The notes beneath the pieces were generated by a model, which searched no databases, was not told the origin of the DNA, and saw only the letters and a program-made list of their open reading frames with translations. Shown one piece after another: positions 49,851 through 57,894 of a stretch of 64,000 nt of DNA (position 1 is its first letter; every line of letters starts with the position of its first letter). Source of the stretch: CAMAVH01 sp046297835 (lineage in GTDB: Bacteria; Pseudomonadota; Alphaproteobacteria; SMXQ01); contig JBKBHI010000013.1 in assembly GCA_046297835.1 (NCBI GenBank), forward strand, positions 1-64,000, in the 5' to 3' direction. The position numbers were made by a program, and so were the translations under genes.

Positions 49851-51308
49851 ATGACGATCTTGGCACGACCGTTCACACGGGGCTTCGCGGCGTTGGGCGC
49901 GGCGGTTCTCGCCGTCGCGGCCGCTTGGCTTGCATCTGGCGCGGCGAGCGCGCAGAGCGTGCCGCAAACCGTGCCCCAATCGCGCGAGCAGATCGCGCTC
50001 AGCTACGCGCCGGTCGTCAAACGCACGGCGGGCGCGGTGGTCAACGTCTATACCAAGACCGTCGTGCAGCAGCGCCGCGCTTCGCCGTTGTTCGACGACC
50101 CGTTCTTCCGCCGCTTCTTCGGCGAAGGGGCGGGGCCGAGCGCGCCGCGCGAGCGCGTGCAAAGCTCGCTCGGCTCGGGCGTCATCGTCGATCCGTCCGG
50201 CCTGATCGTCAGCAACTTCCATGTCGCCGGCGGCGCGAGCGAGATTACCGTCGTGCTCGCCGACCGCCGCGAATTCCCCGCCAAGATCGTCCTCGCCGAT
50301 GAGCGCACCGATCTGGTCGTGCTGCAGATCGAGGCGCGCGGCGAAACGCTGCCATATCTCTCGCTGCGCGATTCCGACGATCTCGAAGTCGGCGACCTCG
50401 TGCTCGCCATCGGCAACCCGTTCGGCGTCGGCCAGACGGTGACGAGCGGCATCGTCTCGGCGCTGGCGCGCACCAGCGTCGGCATCTCCGACTACAGCTT
50501 CTTCATCCAGACCGACGCGGCGATCAATCCGGGCAATTCCGGCGGCGCGCTGGTCGCCATGGACGGCGGGCTAATCGGCATCAACACGGCGATCTATTCG
50601 CGCAGCGGCGGTTCGCTCGGCATCGGCTTCGCGATTCCGTCGAACATGGTGCGGTCGGTGCTGGCCAGCCTCAAGGCCGGCGGCAAACTGGTCCGGCCGT
50701 GGCTCGGCGCCAGCGGCCAGGCCGTCACCGCCGAAATCGCGGCGAACCTCAACCTGCCGCGCCCGCAGGGCGTGCTGGTCAACGGCCTCAACGCCAAGGG
50801 GCCGGCGGCGCGCGCGGGCCTGCGCGTCGGCGACATCGTCACCGGCGTCAACGGCCGCGAAGTGGACGATCCCGACGCTCTGCGTTTCCGCATCGCCACC
50901 TTGCCGGTCGGCGGAACGGCGACCCTTGGCGTCCTGCGCCGGGGCGGCGAACGGCTGGCCGTCGCTTTGCCGCTCGAAGCGCCGCCGGAAGTGCCGGCGC
51001 GCGACGAGGCGACCATCCAGGGCAACGTGCCGCTGGCTGGCGCAAAGGTCGCCAATCTGTCGCCGGCGCTGGCCGACGAGCTTTCGTTGCCGACCGAGGC
51101 CAGCGGCGTCATCGTGCTCGATGTCGCCCGCGGCACGATATCGTCGCGGCTCGGGCTTCGGCCGCGCGACGTGGTCATGTCGGTCAACGGGGCCGACGTG
51201 CAATCGGTCGCCGGCCTACGCCGCCTCATGTCGCGCGGCAGCGCCGACGGGCGCTGGCGCATCGCCATCCGGCGCGGCGACCAGGTCATGACCCTCGTGG
51301 TCGGCTAG
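49851..51308 (+). CDS. Do-like periplasmic serine protease (DegP/HtrA family)
   Basis: A 485-residue trypsin-like protease and probable chaperone for envelope proteins. A signal peptide ends near AASAQ. The triad is His124 in NFHVAGG, Asp154 in DERTDLVVLQ and Ser230 in NPGNSGGAL; two PDZ domains follow (about residues 283-370 and 395-480). The ATG at 49851 is chosen because AGGA lies 7 bases before it; an in-frame TTG two codons earlier is too close to the ribosome site. It opens the segment rplQ - protease - rarA - crcB - rluC, which is conserved in alphaproteobacteria. DegP, DegQ and MucD cannot be told apart here. Confidence 0.92.
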   Translation: MTILARPFTRGFAALGAAVLAVAAAWLASGAASAQSVPQTVPQSREQIALSYAPVVKRTAGAVVNVYTKTVVQQRRASPLFDDPFFRRFFGEGAGPSAPRERVQSSLGSGVIVDPSGLIVSNFHVAGGASEITVVLADRREFPAKIVLADERTDLVVLQIEARGETLPYLSLRDSDDLEVGDLVLAIGNPFGVGQTVTSGIVSALARTSVGISDYSFFIQTDAAINPGNSGGALVAMDGGLIGINTAIYSRSGGSLGIGFAIPSNMVRSVLASLKAGGKLVRPWLGASGQAVTAEIAANLNLPRPQGVLVNGLNAKGPAARAGLRVGDIVTGVNGREVDDPDALRFRIATLPVGGTATLGVLRRGGERLAVALPLEAPPEVPARDEATIQGNVPLAGAKVANLSPALADELSLPTEASGVIVLDVARGTISSRLGLRPRDVVMSVNGADVQSVAGLRRLMSRGSADGRWRIAIRRGDQVMTLVVG

Positions 51309-51313
51309 CCGTT

Positions 51314-52630
51314 ATGGGCACCCTGTTCGAACGCGACGCGCCGCGGCCCCTGGCCGACCGGCTGCGCCCGCAGCGGCTCGCCGACGTGGTCGGGCAGCAG
51401 CATCTGCTCGGGCCCGAAGGGCCGATCGGCCGCATGGTCGCCGCCAAGCAGATGTCCTCCATGATCCTCTGGGGCCCGCCCGGCTGCGGCAAGACGACCA
51501 TCGCCCGCCTGCTCGCCGAAGGCACCAGCCTCAGGTTCGAGCCGCTGTCGGCAGTCTTCTCCGGCGTCGCCGATTTGAAGAAAGTGTTCGAGGGCGCGCG
51601 ACGCTTCCGCGAGATGGGGCAGGGGACGCTGCTGTTCGTCGACGAGATTCACCGCTTCAACCGCGCCCAGCAGGACAGCTTCCTGCCCTTCGTCGAGGAC
51701 GGCACCGTCATCCTCGTCGGCGCGACCACGGAGAATCCGTCCTTCGAGATCAACGGCGCGCTCCTGTCGCGCTGCCAGGTCTATTTCCTCAACCGGCTCG
51801 ACGACGCGGCGCTGGAGGAGATTTTGCAGCGCGCCGAAAGCGAGATGAACCGGCCGTTGCCGCTCGACGACCAGGCGCGCGCGAGCCTGCGCGCCATGGC
51901 CGACGGCGATGGGCGCTATCTCATCAATCTCGCCGAGCAGCTGTTCGCCCTCCCGCCCAAGTCCGGCGAGAAGATCGACACCAAGGGCCTGGTCAAGGTC
52001 GTGCAGAAGCGCGCGCCGCTCTACGACAAGGCGCAAGAGGGCCATTACAATCTCATCAGCGCCCTGCACAAGTCGCTGCGCGGCTCGGACGTCGATGCGG
52101 CGCTCTATTGGCTAGCGCGGATGCTGGCCGGCGGCGAGCCGCCGCTCTATATCGTCCGCCGGCTGGTGCGCTTCGCCTCCGAGGATATCGGCCTGGCCGA
52201 TCCGCAGGCCCTGGTGCAAGCGCTGGCGGCCAAGGACAGCTACGACTTTCTCGGCTCGCCGGAAGGCGAGCTCGCTTTGGCGCAGGCCGTGGCCTATCTG
52301 GCGACCGCGCCCAAATCCAACGCGCTTTACCGGGCGCAAGGCGCCGCGGGCAAGGCCGCCGCCGAATACGGCTCGCTGATGCCGCCCAAGCATATTCTCA
52401 ACGCGCCGACCAAGCTGATGCGCGACATCGGCTACGGCAAGGATTACGCTTACGACCACGACGCGCCGGACGCTTTCTCGGGCCAGAACTACTTCCCCGA
52501 GGAGATGGCGCGTCGCCAGTTTTATCAGCCGGCCGAGCGCGGCTTCGAGCGCGAGATCGCCAAACGTCTGGCCTATTGGGCCAAGCTGCGGGGCGAACGA
52601 GCCGGCGCTGATGATGAAGGAAACGCGTGA
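51314..52630 (+). CDS. rarA: Replication-associated recombination protein A (AAA+ ATPase)
   Basis: A 438-residue AAA+ protein related to clamp loaders and RuvB, acting at stalled replication forks. The N-terminal LADRLRPQRLADVVGQQHLLGPEGPI is canonical, Walker A GPPGCGKTT is at residues 54-62, Walker B is LLFVDEIHRFN, and sensor 1 is VGATTENPSFE. The C-terminal part (DAALYWLARMLAGGEPPLYIVRRLVRFASEDIGLADP) forms the tetramerisation region. The start lies 5 bases after the protease stop, and the end overlaps crcB. Confidence 0.96.
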   Translation: MGTLFERDAPRPLADRLRPQRLADVVGQQHLLGPEGPIGRMVAAKQMSSMILWGPPGCGKTTIARLLAEGTSLRFEPLSAVFSGVADLKKVFEGARRFREMGQGTLLFVDEIHRFNRAQQDSFLPFVEDGTVILVGATTENPSFEINGALLSRCQVYFLNRLDDAALEEILQRAESEMNRPLPLDDQARASLRAMADGDGRYLINLAEQLFALPPKSGEKIDTKGLVKVVQKRAPLYDKAQEGHYNLISALHKSLRGSDVDAALYWLARMLAGGEPPLYIVRRLVRFASEDIGLADPQALVQALAAKDSYDFLGSPEGELALAQAVAYLATAPKSNALYRAQGAAGKAAAEYGSLMPPKHILNAPTKLMRDIGYGKDYAYDHDAPDAFSGQNYFPEEMARRQFYQPAERGFEREIAKRLAYWAKLRGERAGADDEGNA

Positions 52631-53010
52631 TGGGCATGGTTCTCGCCATCGCCGCCGGCGGCGCGATCGGCTCGGCGGCGCGCTACGGCACGATGATCTG
52701 GATGGCGCGCTGGCTCGGCGCGGCTTTTCCGTACGGCACCATCGCCGTCAACATCCTCGGCGCGTTCGTCATGGGCGTGGTGATCGAGCTACTGGCGCTG
52801 GTCTGGTCGCCCGGCGAAATGATGCGCGCCTTTGTCGCCATCGGCGTGCTCGGTGGCTACACCACTTTCTCGACCTTCACGCTCGATTCCTGGCTGCTGA
52901 TCGAGCGCGGCGATTTCGGCCTCGCCTTCCTCTACATGCTCTCGTCGGTCGTCTTGTGCCTCGCCGGCCTGCTCGCCGGCTTGCAAGTCACGCGCTGGGT
53001 GGTGTCGTGA
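52630..53010 (+). CDS. crcB: Fluoride channel/exporter
   Basis: A 126-residue four-helix membrane protein of the CrcB/Fluc family, forming dual-topology dimers that expel fluoride. Landmarks are GGAIGSAARYG, GTIAVNILGAFVMG (with the Asn of the pore) and GVLGGYTTFSTFTLDSW. The ATG at 52630 overlaps the rarA stop by one base (GTGATG); a GTG directly before it is an alternative start. No fluoride riboswitch is possible here because the gene overlaps its neighbour. It is coupled to rluC by a further overlap. Confidence 0.94.
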   Translation: MGMVLAIAAGGAIGSAARYGTMIWMARWLGAAFPYGTIAVNILGAFVMGVVIELLALVWSPGEMMRAFVAIGVLGGYTTFSTFTLDSWLLIERGDFGLAFLYMLSSVVLCLAGLLAGLQVTRWVVS

Positions 53011-54017
53011 GCGCCGTCCAGACCGTCAAAGTCTCGGGCGACGAGGCCGATCAGCGGCTCGACCGCTGGTTCAAGCGGCGCTTCCCGACGCTCGGCCACG
53101 GCAAGCTCGAGAAGCTGCTGCGCACCGGCCAGGTGCGCGTCGACGGCAAGCGTGCCAAGGCCGCCTTCCGCCTCGAAGCGGGCATGGAGATTCGCGTGCC
53201 GCCGCTCGACGACGCGCTGGCGCCGGCCAAGCCGGCCGCGCCGGCGGCCAAGCCAGCGCCGCGCGTGTCGAAAGGCGAGACGGAAGCGCTGCGCGCCGCC
53301 GTGCTGCACAAGGACGAGGACGTCATCGTCATCAACAAGCCGCCCGGCCTCGCGGTGCAGGGCGGCACCGGCACGTCGCACCATCTCGACGGCATGCTCG
53401 ACGCGCTCAAGTTCGACAAGGTGGAGCGTCCGCGCCTCGTCCATCGTCTCGACCGCGACACCAGCGGCGCGCTCGTGCTGGCGCGCAGCGCCGCCGCCGC
53501 GCGCTGGCTCGCCGAGGCGTTCAAGGCGCGCACCGCGCGCAAGGTCTATTGGGCGCTCGTCGTCGGCGTGCCGAAAATCCGCCAGGGCAAGATCGACATG
53601 GCGCTGGCCAAATTGCCGGGGCCGCGCGGCGAGCGCATGGTCGAGGACGAGGACGCCGGCAAGCGCGCCATCACGCTCTACACGGTGATCGAGAACGCCG
53701 CCCATCGCGCCGCCTGGCTGGCGATGATGCCGCTGACCGGCCGCACCCATCAGCTGCGCGCCCATGCCGCCGCGCTGAACACGCCGATCCTCGGCGACGG
53801 CAAATACGGCGGCGAGAAAGCCTTCTTCCGCGGCCCGGAGGGCGACGGCGGCCGGCCCAAGCTGCATCTGCACGCGCGCGAGATCGCCTTCGCCCGGCCG
53901 GACGGCAAGCTCTTGAAAGTCGTCGCGCCCTTGCCGGCTCATATGAAGGCGACGTGGGATTTCTTCGGCTTCGACGCGAACGCGAAGGGCGATCCCTTCG
54001 CCGACGCCGATCTCTAG
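53007..54017 (+). CDS. rluC: 23S rRNA pseudouridine synthase, RluC/RluA family
   Basis: A 336-residue enzyme. The S4 RNA-binding domain is at residues 14-66 (RLDRWFKRRFPTLGHGKLEKLLRTGQVRVDGKR). After a Pro/Ala linker comes the synthase domain, with catalytic Asp149 in HRLDRDTSGALV. RluC modifies U955, U2504 and U2580 of 23S rRNA in E. coli. The start is GTG at 53007, overlapping the crcB stop by 4 bases (GTGA); the frame is open further upstream but those codons lie in crcB. RluD is excluded mainly by context and by the KAKPAPRVSKGE-like linker, so the paralogue assignment is probable. Confidence 0.9.
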   Translation: MSAVQTVKVSGDEADQRLDRWFKRRFPTLGHGKLEKLLRTGQVRVDGKRAKAAFRLEAGMEIRVPPLDDALAPAKPAAPAAKPAPRVSKGETEALRAAVLHKDEDVIVINKPPGLAVQGGTGTSHHLDGMLDALKFDKVERPRLVHRLDRDTSGALVLARSAAAARWLAEAFKARTARKVYWALVVGVPKIRQGKIDMALAKLPGPRGERMVEDEDAGKRAITLYTVIENAAHRAAWLAMMPLTGRTHQLRAHAAALNTPILGDGKYGGEKAFFRGPEGDGGRPKLHLHAREIAFARPDGKLLKVVAPLPAHMKATWDFFGFDANAKGDPFADADL

Positions 54018-54021
54018 CGCC

Positions 54022-55767
54022 ATGCGCGCCGGCAAGATCGCCGCCATCGCCGCCATCGTCGCGCTCGGCCTGCTGGCGCTGCTCGGCGTCGGGGTCCTCG
54101 TCCTCTCGCAGCTCGATTTCTCGCGCTACAAGCCGCTGATCGCCGAACAGGCGCGCGCGGCGACCGGGCGCGCGCTCGCCATCGACGGCGAGATTCGCCT
54201 CGCGCCGTCTCTCGTGCCGTCGCTCAGCGTCGAGAAGGTGCGCTTCGAAAACGCGGCCTTCGGCACGCGGCCCGACATGGTGACGGCCGAGCGTCTCGAA
54301 GCCGCCGTGGCGCTGTTGCCGCTGCTGCGCGGCGAGATCGACATCCGCCGCATCGCGCTGATCGCGCCCGACATCCTGCTGGAGACCGACAAGGCCGGGC
54401 GCGGCAATTGGGAATTCGCGGCGCGCGCGCCAAGCGCCAGCGCGCCGGCTGCCGGCGGCGGCGCGTTGCCCAAGCTCGGCGCTTTGATCATCCGCGACGG
54501 GCTGCTGACCTATCGCGACGGCGTCAGCGGCAAGGCGACGACGCTGGCCGTATCGCGGCTCGCCGCCGCCGGCGATCCGCTCGCCATCGACATGGCGGGC
54601 GCTTACGACGGCAGGCCGGTCACGCTCGAGGCCAAGCTCGCCTTGCGCGGCGAGACGGCCGAGTTCAGCGATCTGCAGGCGACTTATGGCGGCAGCGATC
54701 TCGCCGGCCGCGTCTCATTCGACTGGTCGGCGCGGCCGCGCGTGACCGCCGATCTGGCCTCCAAGCGCATCGACCTCGCCGATTTCATCGCGCCCGCATC
54801 GCCGCCGCCCACGCGGCAGAGCGACGGCCGCATCTTCAGCGCCGATCCCATCGACCTCTCGGCCCTGCGCGCGTTGGACGCCAAGCTCGACCTCAAGATC
54901 GCCTCGTTGCGCCACGGCCGTCTGGAGGCGAGCGACGCGGCGGCGGCCGTCGCGCTGGAGCAGGGCCGCGCGACCGTGACCGCGCTGACGGCGCGTTTCG
55001 CCGGCGCGGATCTGTCGGGCCAGGGCCATCTGGCCGCGCTTCCCGGCCCGGGTCTGGAGACGGCCTTCGCGCTGAAGGCCGATAAGCTCGATCTCGCGGC
55101 GCTGATGAAGGCGCTGGATGCCGGCGACTTGATCGTCGGGCGCGGCGACCTCGCGCTCGATCTGAAGGGGCAGGGCGTATCGGCGCGCGCGCTGATGGGC
55201 TCGCTCGGCGGCAAAGCCAGCTGGGTCATGGGCAAGGGCCAGGTGAAGAACGGCTATGTCGATCTGCTCGGCAGCGACATTTTCCGCTTCGCCGCCAGCG
55301 CGACCACGGGCGGCAGCGACGCCACCGCCGTCAATTGCCTCGTCGCGCGCTTCGACGTCGCCAAGGGCGTCGCGACCAGCCAGGGCTTCTTGTTCGACAC
55401 CGACCGTATGACGGTGAAAGGCGAAGGCACGGCCAATCTCGGCGCCGAGCGTCTGGCGCTGAAATTCACGCCCAATCCGAAGGAGCGCAGCCTGATCAAT
55501 CTGGCGCTCCCCTGGCATGTGCAGGGCACGTTCACAGCGCCGAGCGTCGCCGTCGATCAAGGCGCGGCGGCCGAGCGCGGCGCGATGGCGGTGCTCAGCG
55601 CCATCAATCCGCTGTTGCTGCTGCTGCCGCTCGTGACCACCGGCGACGGCGAGCAGAACCCGTGCGTCGCCGCGCTCAACGCTCCGGCGACGCCGCCGGC
55701 ACGCCCTTCCGGCTCTGGCTCCGGCGGCGTGCGCGGTTTCCTCGACAGCCTGATCCCGGGCCGCTAG
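54022..55767 (+). CDS. AsmA-family envelope protein
   Basis: A 581-residue protein anchored by one N-terminal membrane helix (IAAIAAIVALGLLALLGVGVLVL), the rest periplasmic. The AsmA pattern is clear: YKPLIAEQARAATGRALAIDGEIRLAPSLVPSLSVEKVRFENAAFG, then IDIRRIALIAPDILLETDKAGRGNW, and the repeating beta-strand C-terminal half with DALGDGVASTQGFLFDTD-like VATSQGFLFDTDRM. AsmA-like proteins are thought to bridge inner and outer membranes for lipid traffic. It starts 4 bases after rluC and ends 8 before the ATP12 gene, so it is part of the same operon, a spot often filled by a HAD phosphatase in related genomes. Confidence 0.88.
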   Translation: MRAGKIAAIAAIVALGLLALLGVGVLVLSQLDFSRYKPLIAEQARAATGRALAIDGEIRLAPSLVPSLSVEKVRFENAAFGTRPDMVTAERLEAAVALLPLLRGEIDIRRIALIAPDILLETDKAGRGNWEFAARAPSASAPAAGGGALPKLGALIIRDGLLTYRDGVSGKATTLAVSRLAAAGDPLAIDMAGAYDGRPVTLEAKLALRGETAEFSDLQATYGGSDLAGRVSFDWSARPRVTADLASKRIDLADFIAPASPPPTRQSDGRIFSADPIDLSALRALDAKLDLKIASLRHGRLEASDAAAAVALEQGRATVTALTARFAGADLSGQGHLAALPGPGLETAFALKADKLDLAALMKALDAGDLIVGRGDLALDLKGQGVSARALMGSLGGKASWVMGKGQVKNGYVDLLGSDIFRFAASATTGGSDATAVNCLVARFDVAKGVATSQGFLFDTDRMTVKGEGTANLGAERLALKFTPNPKERSLINLALPWHVQGTFTAPSVAVDQGAAAERGAMAVLSAINPLLLLLPLVTTGDGEQNPCVAALNAPATPPARPSGSGSGGVRGFLDSLIPGR

Positions 55768-55775
55768 AAAGCGCC

Positions 55776-56561
55776 ATGCCCGACGCCCCAGACCGTAGCG
55801 CCCCAGAGCCCCACGCCGACACCGGCCGCGCCGAACTCGCCGCTAAGGCCGCCCAGCGCGCCGCTGAGCGCCCCGTCGTGCGCGCGGATGCGGACGGCTT
55901 TCGCCTGGAACTGGGCGGCAAGCCGCTGAAAACGCCGGCCGGGTTCGACCTCCGCCTGCCGACGCGCGGCCTCGCCGAGGCCATCGCCGCCGAGCTCGGC
56001 GACGCCCCCGTCCAGGCGCTGAAGAATTTCGCCGCCATTCCCAATCTGCGCTTCGCCGCCACCGCCATCGACCGCGTCGCTCAGGCGCGCGAAGCCACCG
56101 TCGAATCGGTCGCGGCCTATGGCGAGGCGGACCTGCTGTGCTATCGCGCCGAAAGGCCGGCGGAGCTTGTGGCGCGCGAGCAGGCCGCCTGGCAGCCGCT
56201 GCTCGATTGGGCGGCGATGCGCTATGGCGCGCTGCTGATATGCGGCCATGGCATCTCCTATGTGCCGCAGCAGCCGGTCGCGCTGGCCGCGCTGCGCAAG
56301 GCGGTGGCGGCGCAGGACGACATGGCGCTCACCGGCCTGGCCATAGCGGTCCAGATCACGGGTTCCCTCGTATTGGGTTTGGCGCTGCTCGACGGCCGCA
56401 TCGATTCCGACGAAGCTTTCAAGCTTGCCGAATTGGACGCCAGCTACCAGATCGAGAAGTGGGGCGAGGACGCCGAGGCGGCCGCGCAGCGCGCCGCGCG
56501 GCGCAAGGATCTCGCCGAAGCCGCCGCCTATCTGCGCCTGTTGCGCCCCGACGCCGTGTGA
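55776..56561 (+). CDS. ATP12-family F1-ATPase assembly chaperone
   Basis: A 261-residue member of the ATP12 family, which in mitochondria and alphaproteobacteria helps assemble the alpha subunit of F1-ATPase. It shows KTPAGFDLRLPTRGLAEAIAAE, ATVESVAAYGEADLLCYRAERP and GSLVLGLALLDGRIDSDEAFKLAELDASYQIEKWGEDAEA, the conserved core ending in the acidic loop. The ATG at 55776 lies 8 bases after the AsmA stop; upstream frame continues inside AsmA. This family is a marker for alphaproteobacteria. acyP follows after 11 bases. Confidence 0.93.
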   Translation: MPDAPDRSAPEPHADTGRAELAAKAAQRAAERPVVRADADGFRLELGGKPLKTPAGFDLRLPTRGLAEAIAAELGDAPVQALKNFAAIPNLRFAATAIDRVAQAREATVESVAAYGEADLLCYRAERPAELVAREQAAWQPLLDWAAMRYGALLICGHGISYVPQQPVALAALRKAVAAQDDMALTGLAIAVQITGSLVLGLALLDGRIDSDEAFKLAELDASYQIEKWGEDAEAAAQRAARRKDLAEAAAYLRLLRPDAV

Positions 56562-56572
56562 GGAGAGAGCCG

Positions 56573-56887
56573 ATGCAACGCCCCGAGGACCTCGAGAATT
56601 TCGCCATCCACCTGCGCATCTTCGGCAAGGTGCAGGGCGTCGGCTTTCGCGCCTGGGCCAAGCAGGAGGCCGACAAGCGCAGCCTTCGCGGCTGGGTGCG
56701 CAACCGCAGCGACGGCTCGGTCGAGGTGGTGTTCGTGGGCCACGCCCATGTGCTCGATCAGATGGCGGCGCTGTGCAAGCGCGGCCCCGCCGGCGCGGAA
56801 GTCAGCCGCGTCGCCCGCATCCCAGGCGAATACCGTCCCGACGAGACGGAAGTGCCGCCGGGCTTCCAGCAGTTCCCCGACGTTTAG
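56573..56887 (+). CDS. acyP: Acylphosphatase
   Basis: A 104-residue small enzyme that hydrolyses acyl phosphates. The catalytic Arg26 is in GKVQGVGFRAWAK and Asn44 in GWVRNRSDGSVEV, both in canonical positions. AGGAGAG lies 5 bases before the ATG at 56573. Its stop overlaps the end of the opposing lipB gene: TTAG at 56884-56887 serves both. Confidence 0.95.
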   Translation: MQRPEDLENFAIHLRIFGKVQGVGFRAWAKQEADKRSLRGWVRNRSDGSVEVVFVGHAHVLDQMAALCKRGPAGAEVSRVARIPGEYRPDETEVPPGFQQFPDV

Positions 56888-57612
56888 AAAATCCGGTCGA
56901 ACTCGCGCTTGAGCGCGGCGTCCACCGTCGCCATGTCGGCGCTCTTGCCGAGCGCTTTGAGCGAGGTCACGCCGTGCTCGCTGATGCCGCACGGCACGAT
57001 GCCGGCGAAATGCGTGAGGTCCGGCGCGACGTTGAGCGAGATGCCGTGATAGGTCACCCAGCGGCGCACCCGCACGCCGACCGCGGCGATCTTCTCCTCG
57101 CGCTTGCCGAAGATCGGATCGGGCCGCTCGACCCAGATGCCGATGCGCCCTTCGCGCTTTTCGCCTGTCACCTCGAGCGCGGCGAGGGTGTGGATCACCC
57201 AATCTTCCAGCTTGGCGACGTAGCCGCGCACGTCGGGCCCGCGCCGCTTGAGATCGAGCAGCACATAGGCCACGCGCTGGCCGGGGCCGTGATAGGTGTA
57301 GCGCCCGCCGCGCCCGGTCTGATGGACCGGGAAGCGGGCGGCGTCCAGCAGCTCGGCCGGGTCGGCGCTGGTGCCGGCGGTATAGAGCGGGGGGTGCTCG
57401 AGCAGCCAGACCAGCTCCGCCGCCCCCTGGTCGCGGATGGCCGCCACGCGCGCCTCCATGGCCGCCACGGCGTCCTCGTAGGGCGTCAGCCCAGGGCTGA
57501 CGCGCCATTCCAGGGCGGCGTTTGAGGCCGTTTGCGGGGGCTTTCCCGGCCCGTCCGGCGGGGCCGGCGATGTCCGGCTGAGGCTTGGAATATCTGGCAA
57601 AACCGCCACCAT
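56884..57612 (-). CDS. lipB: Octanoyl-[acyl-carrier-protein]:protein N-octanoyltransferase
   Basis: A 242-residue enzyme that moves octanoyl groups from ACP to lipoyl domains, first step of lipoate synthesis. Landmarks are YTAGTSADPAELL, TGRGGRYTYHGPGQRVAYVLLDL, the lysine in EEKIAAVGVRVRRWVTYHG, and the acyl-thioester Cys208 in GIVPCGISEHGVTSL. A 30-residue Pro/Ser-rich N-terminal extension precedes the core. The start at 57612 is well supplied by AAGGGAG. It is the only minus-strand gene among plus-strand neighbours here. Confidence 0.95.
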   Translation of the reverse strand: MVAVLPDIPSLSRTSPAPPDGPGKPPQTASNAALEWRVSPGLTPYEDAVAAMEARVAAIRDQGAAELVWLLEHPPLYTAGTSADPAELLDAARFPVHQTGRGGRYTYHGPGQRVAYVLLDLKRRGPDVRGYVAKLEDWVIHTLAALEVTGEKREGRIGIWVERPDPIFGKREEKIAAVGVRVRRWVTYHGISLNVAPDLTHFAGIVPCGISEHGVTSLKALGKSADMATVDAALKREFDRIF

Positions 57613-57687
57613 CTCCCTTGCGAAGGGTCGGCCGATTTGGTATTCCCCACGCTTCCAATCGGCAAGCTCTAAATGCCGATATTCGCT

Positions 57688-57774
57688 GCGGTCGTGGCGG
57701 AATTGGTAGACGCGCAGCGTTGAGGTCGCTGTGGGGGAAACCTCGTGGAAGTTCGAGTCTTCTCGACCGCACCA
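57688..57774 (+). tRNA. tRNA-Leu (anticodon GAG)
   Basis: GCGGTCG pairs with CGACCGC; a D-loop AATTGGTAGAC; anticodon loop TTGAGGT (GAG); the long variable arm TGTGGGGGAAACCTCGTG marks a class II tRNA; T-loop TTCGAGT; CCA encoded. It diverges from lipB and is followed by a terminator. Confidence 0.95.
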
Positions 57775-57782
57775 TCACCAAG

Positions 57783-57819
57783 GCCCGCGAACGTTTTCGT
57801 TCCGGGCTTTGTTGTTTTA
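57783..57819 (+). terminator. Rho-independent terminator after tRNA-Leu
   Basis: GCCCGCGAACG TTTT CGTTCCGGGC forms a 10-bp stem with one bulged C, then TTTGTTGTTTT. It isolates the tRNA from mgtE. Confidence 0.8.
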
Positions 57820-57840
57820 GCCTTCCGTTCTTTTAGCTAG

Positions 57841-57871
57841 GCGCCCGCTTCCATATGGGGAGGACGGGCGC
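57841..57871 (+). promoter_or_regulatory. Hairpin in the mgtE leader
   Basis: GCGCCCG (57841-57847) pairs with CGGGCGC (57865-57871), extended inward by CTTCC with GGAGG-type bases and closed by an ATATGG loop. It ends 23 bases before the mgtE ATG. It is too small to be a ykoK-type magnesium riboswitch. Confidence 0.45.
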
Positions 57872-57894
57872 GCGTCGAAAGAGAGCCCGACGCC

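Noticed and set aside
52600..52640. Fluoride riboswitch before crcB
   Set aside because: crcB overlaps rarA, leaving no leader, and no such motif is seen in the rarA end.
57775..57894. ykoK-type magnesium riboswitch before mgtE
   Set aside because: The leader is too short (about 75 bases after the terminator) and shows only one stem.
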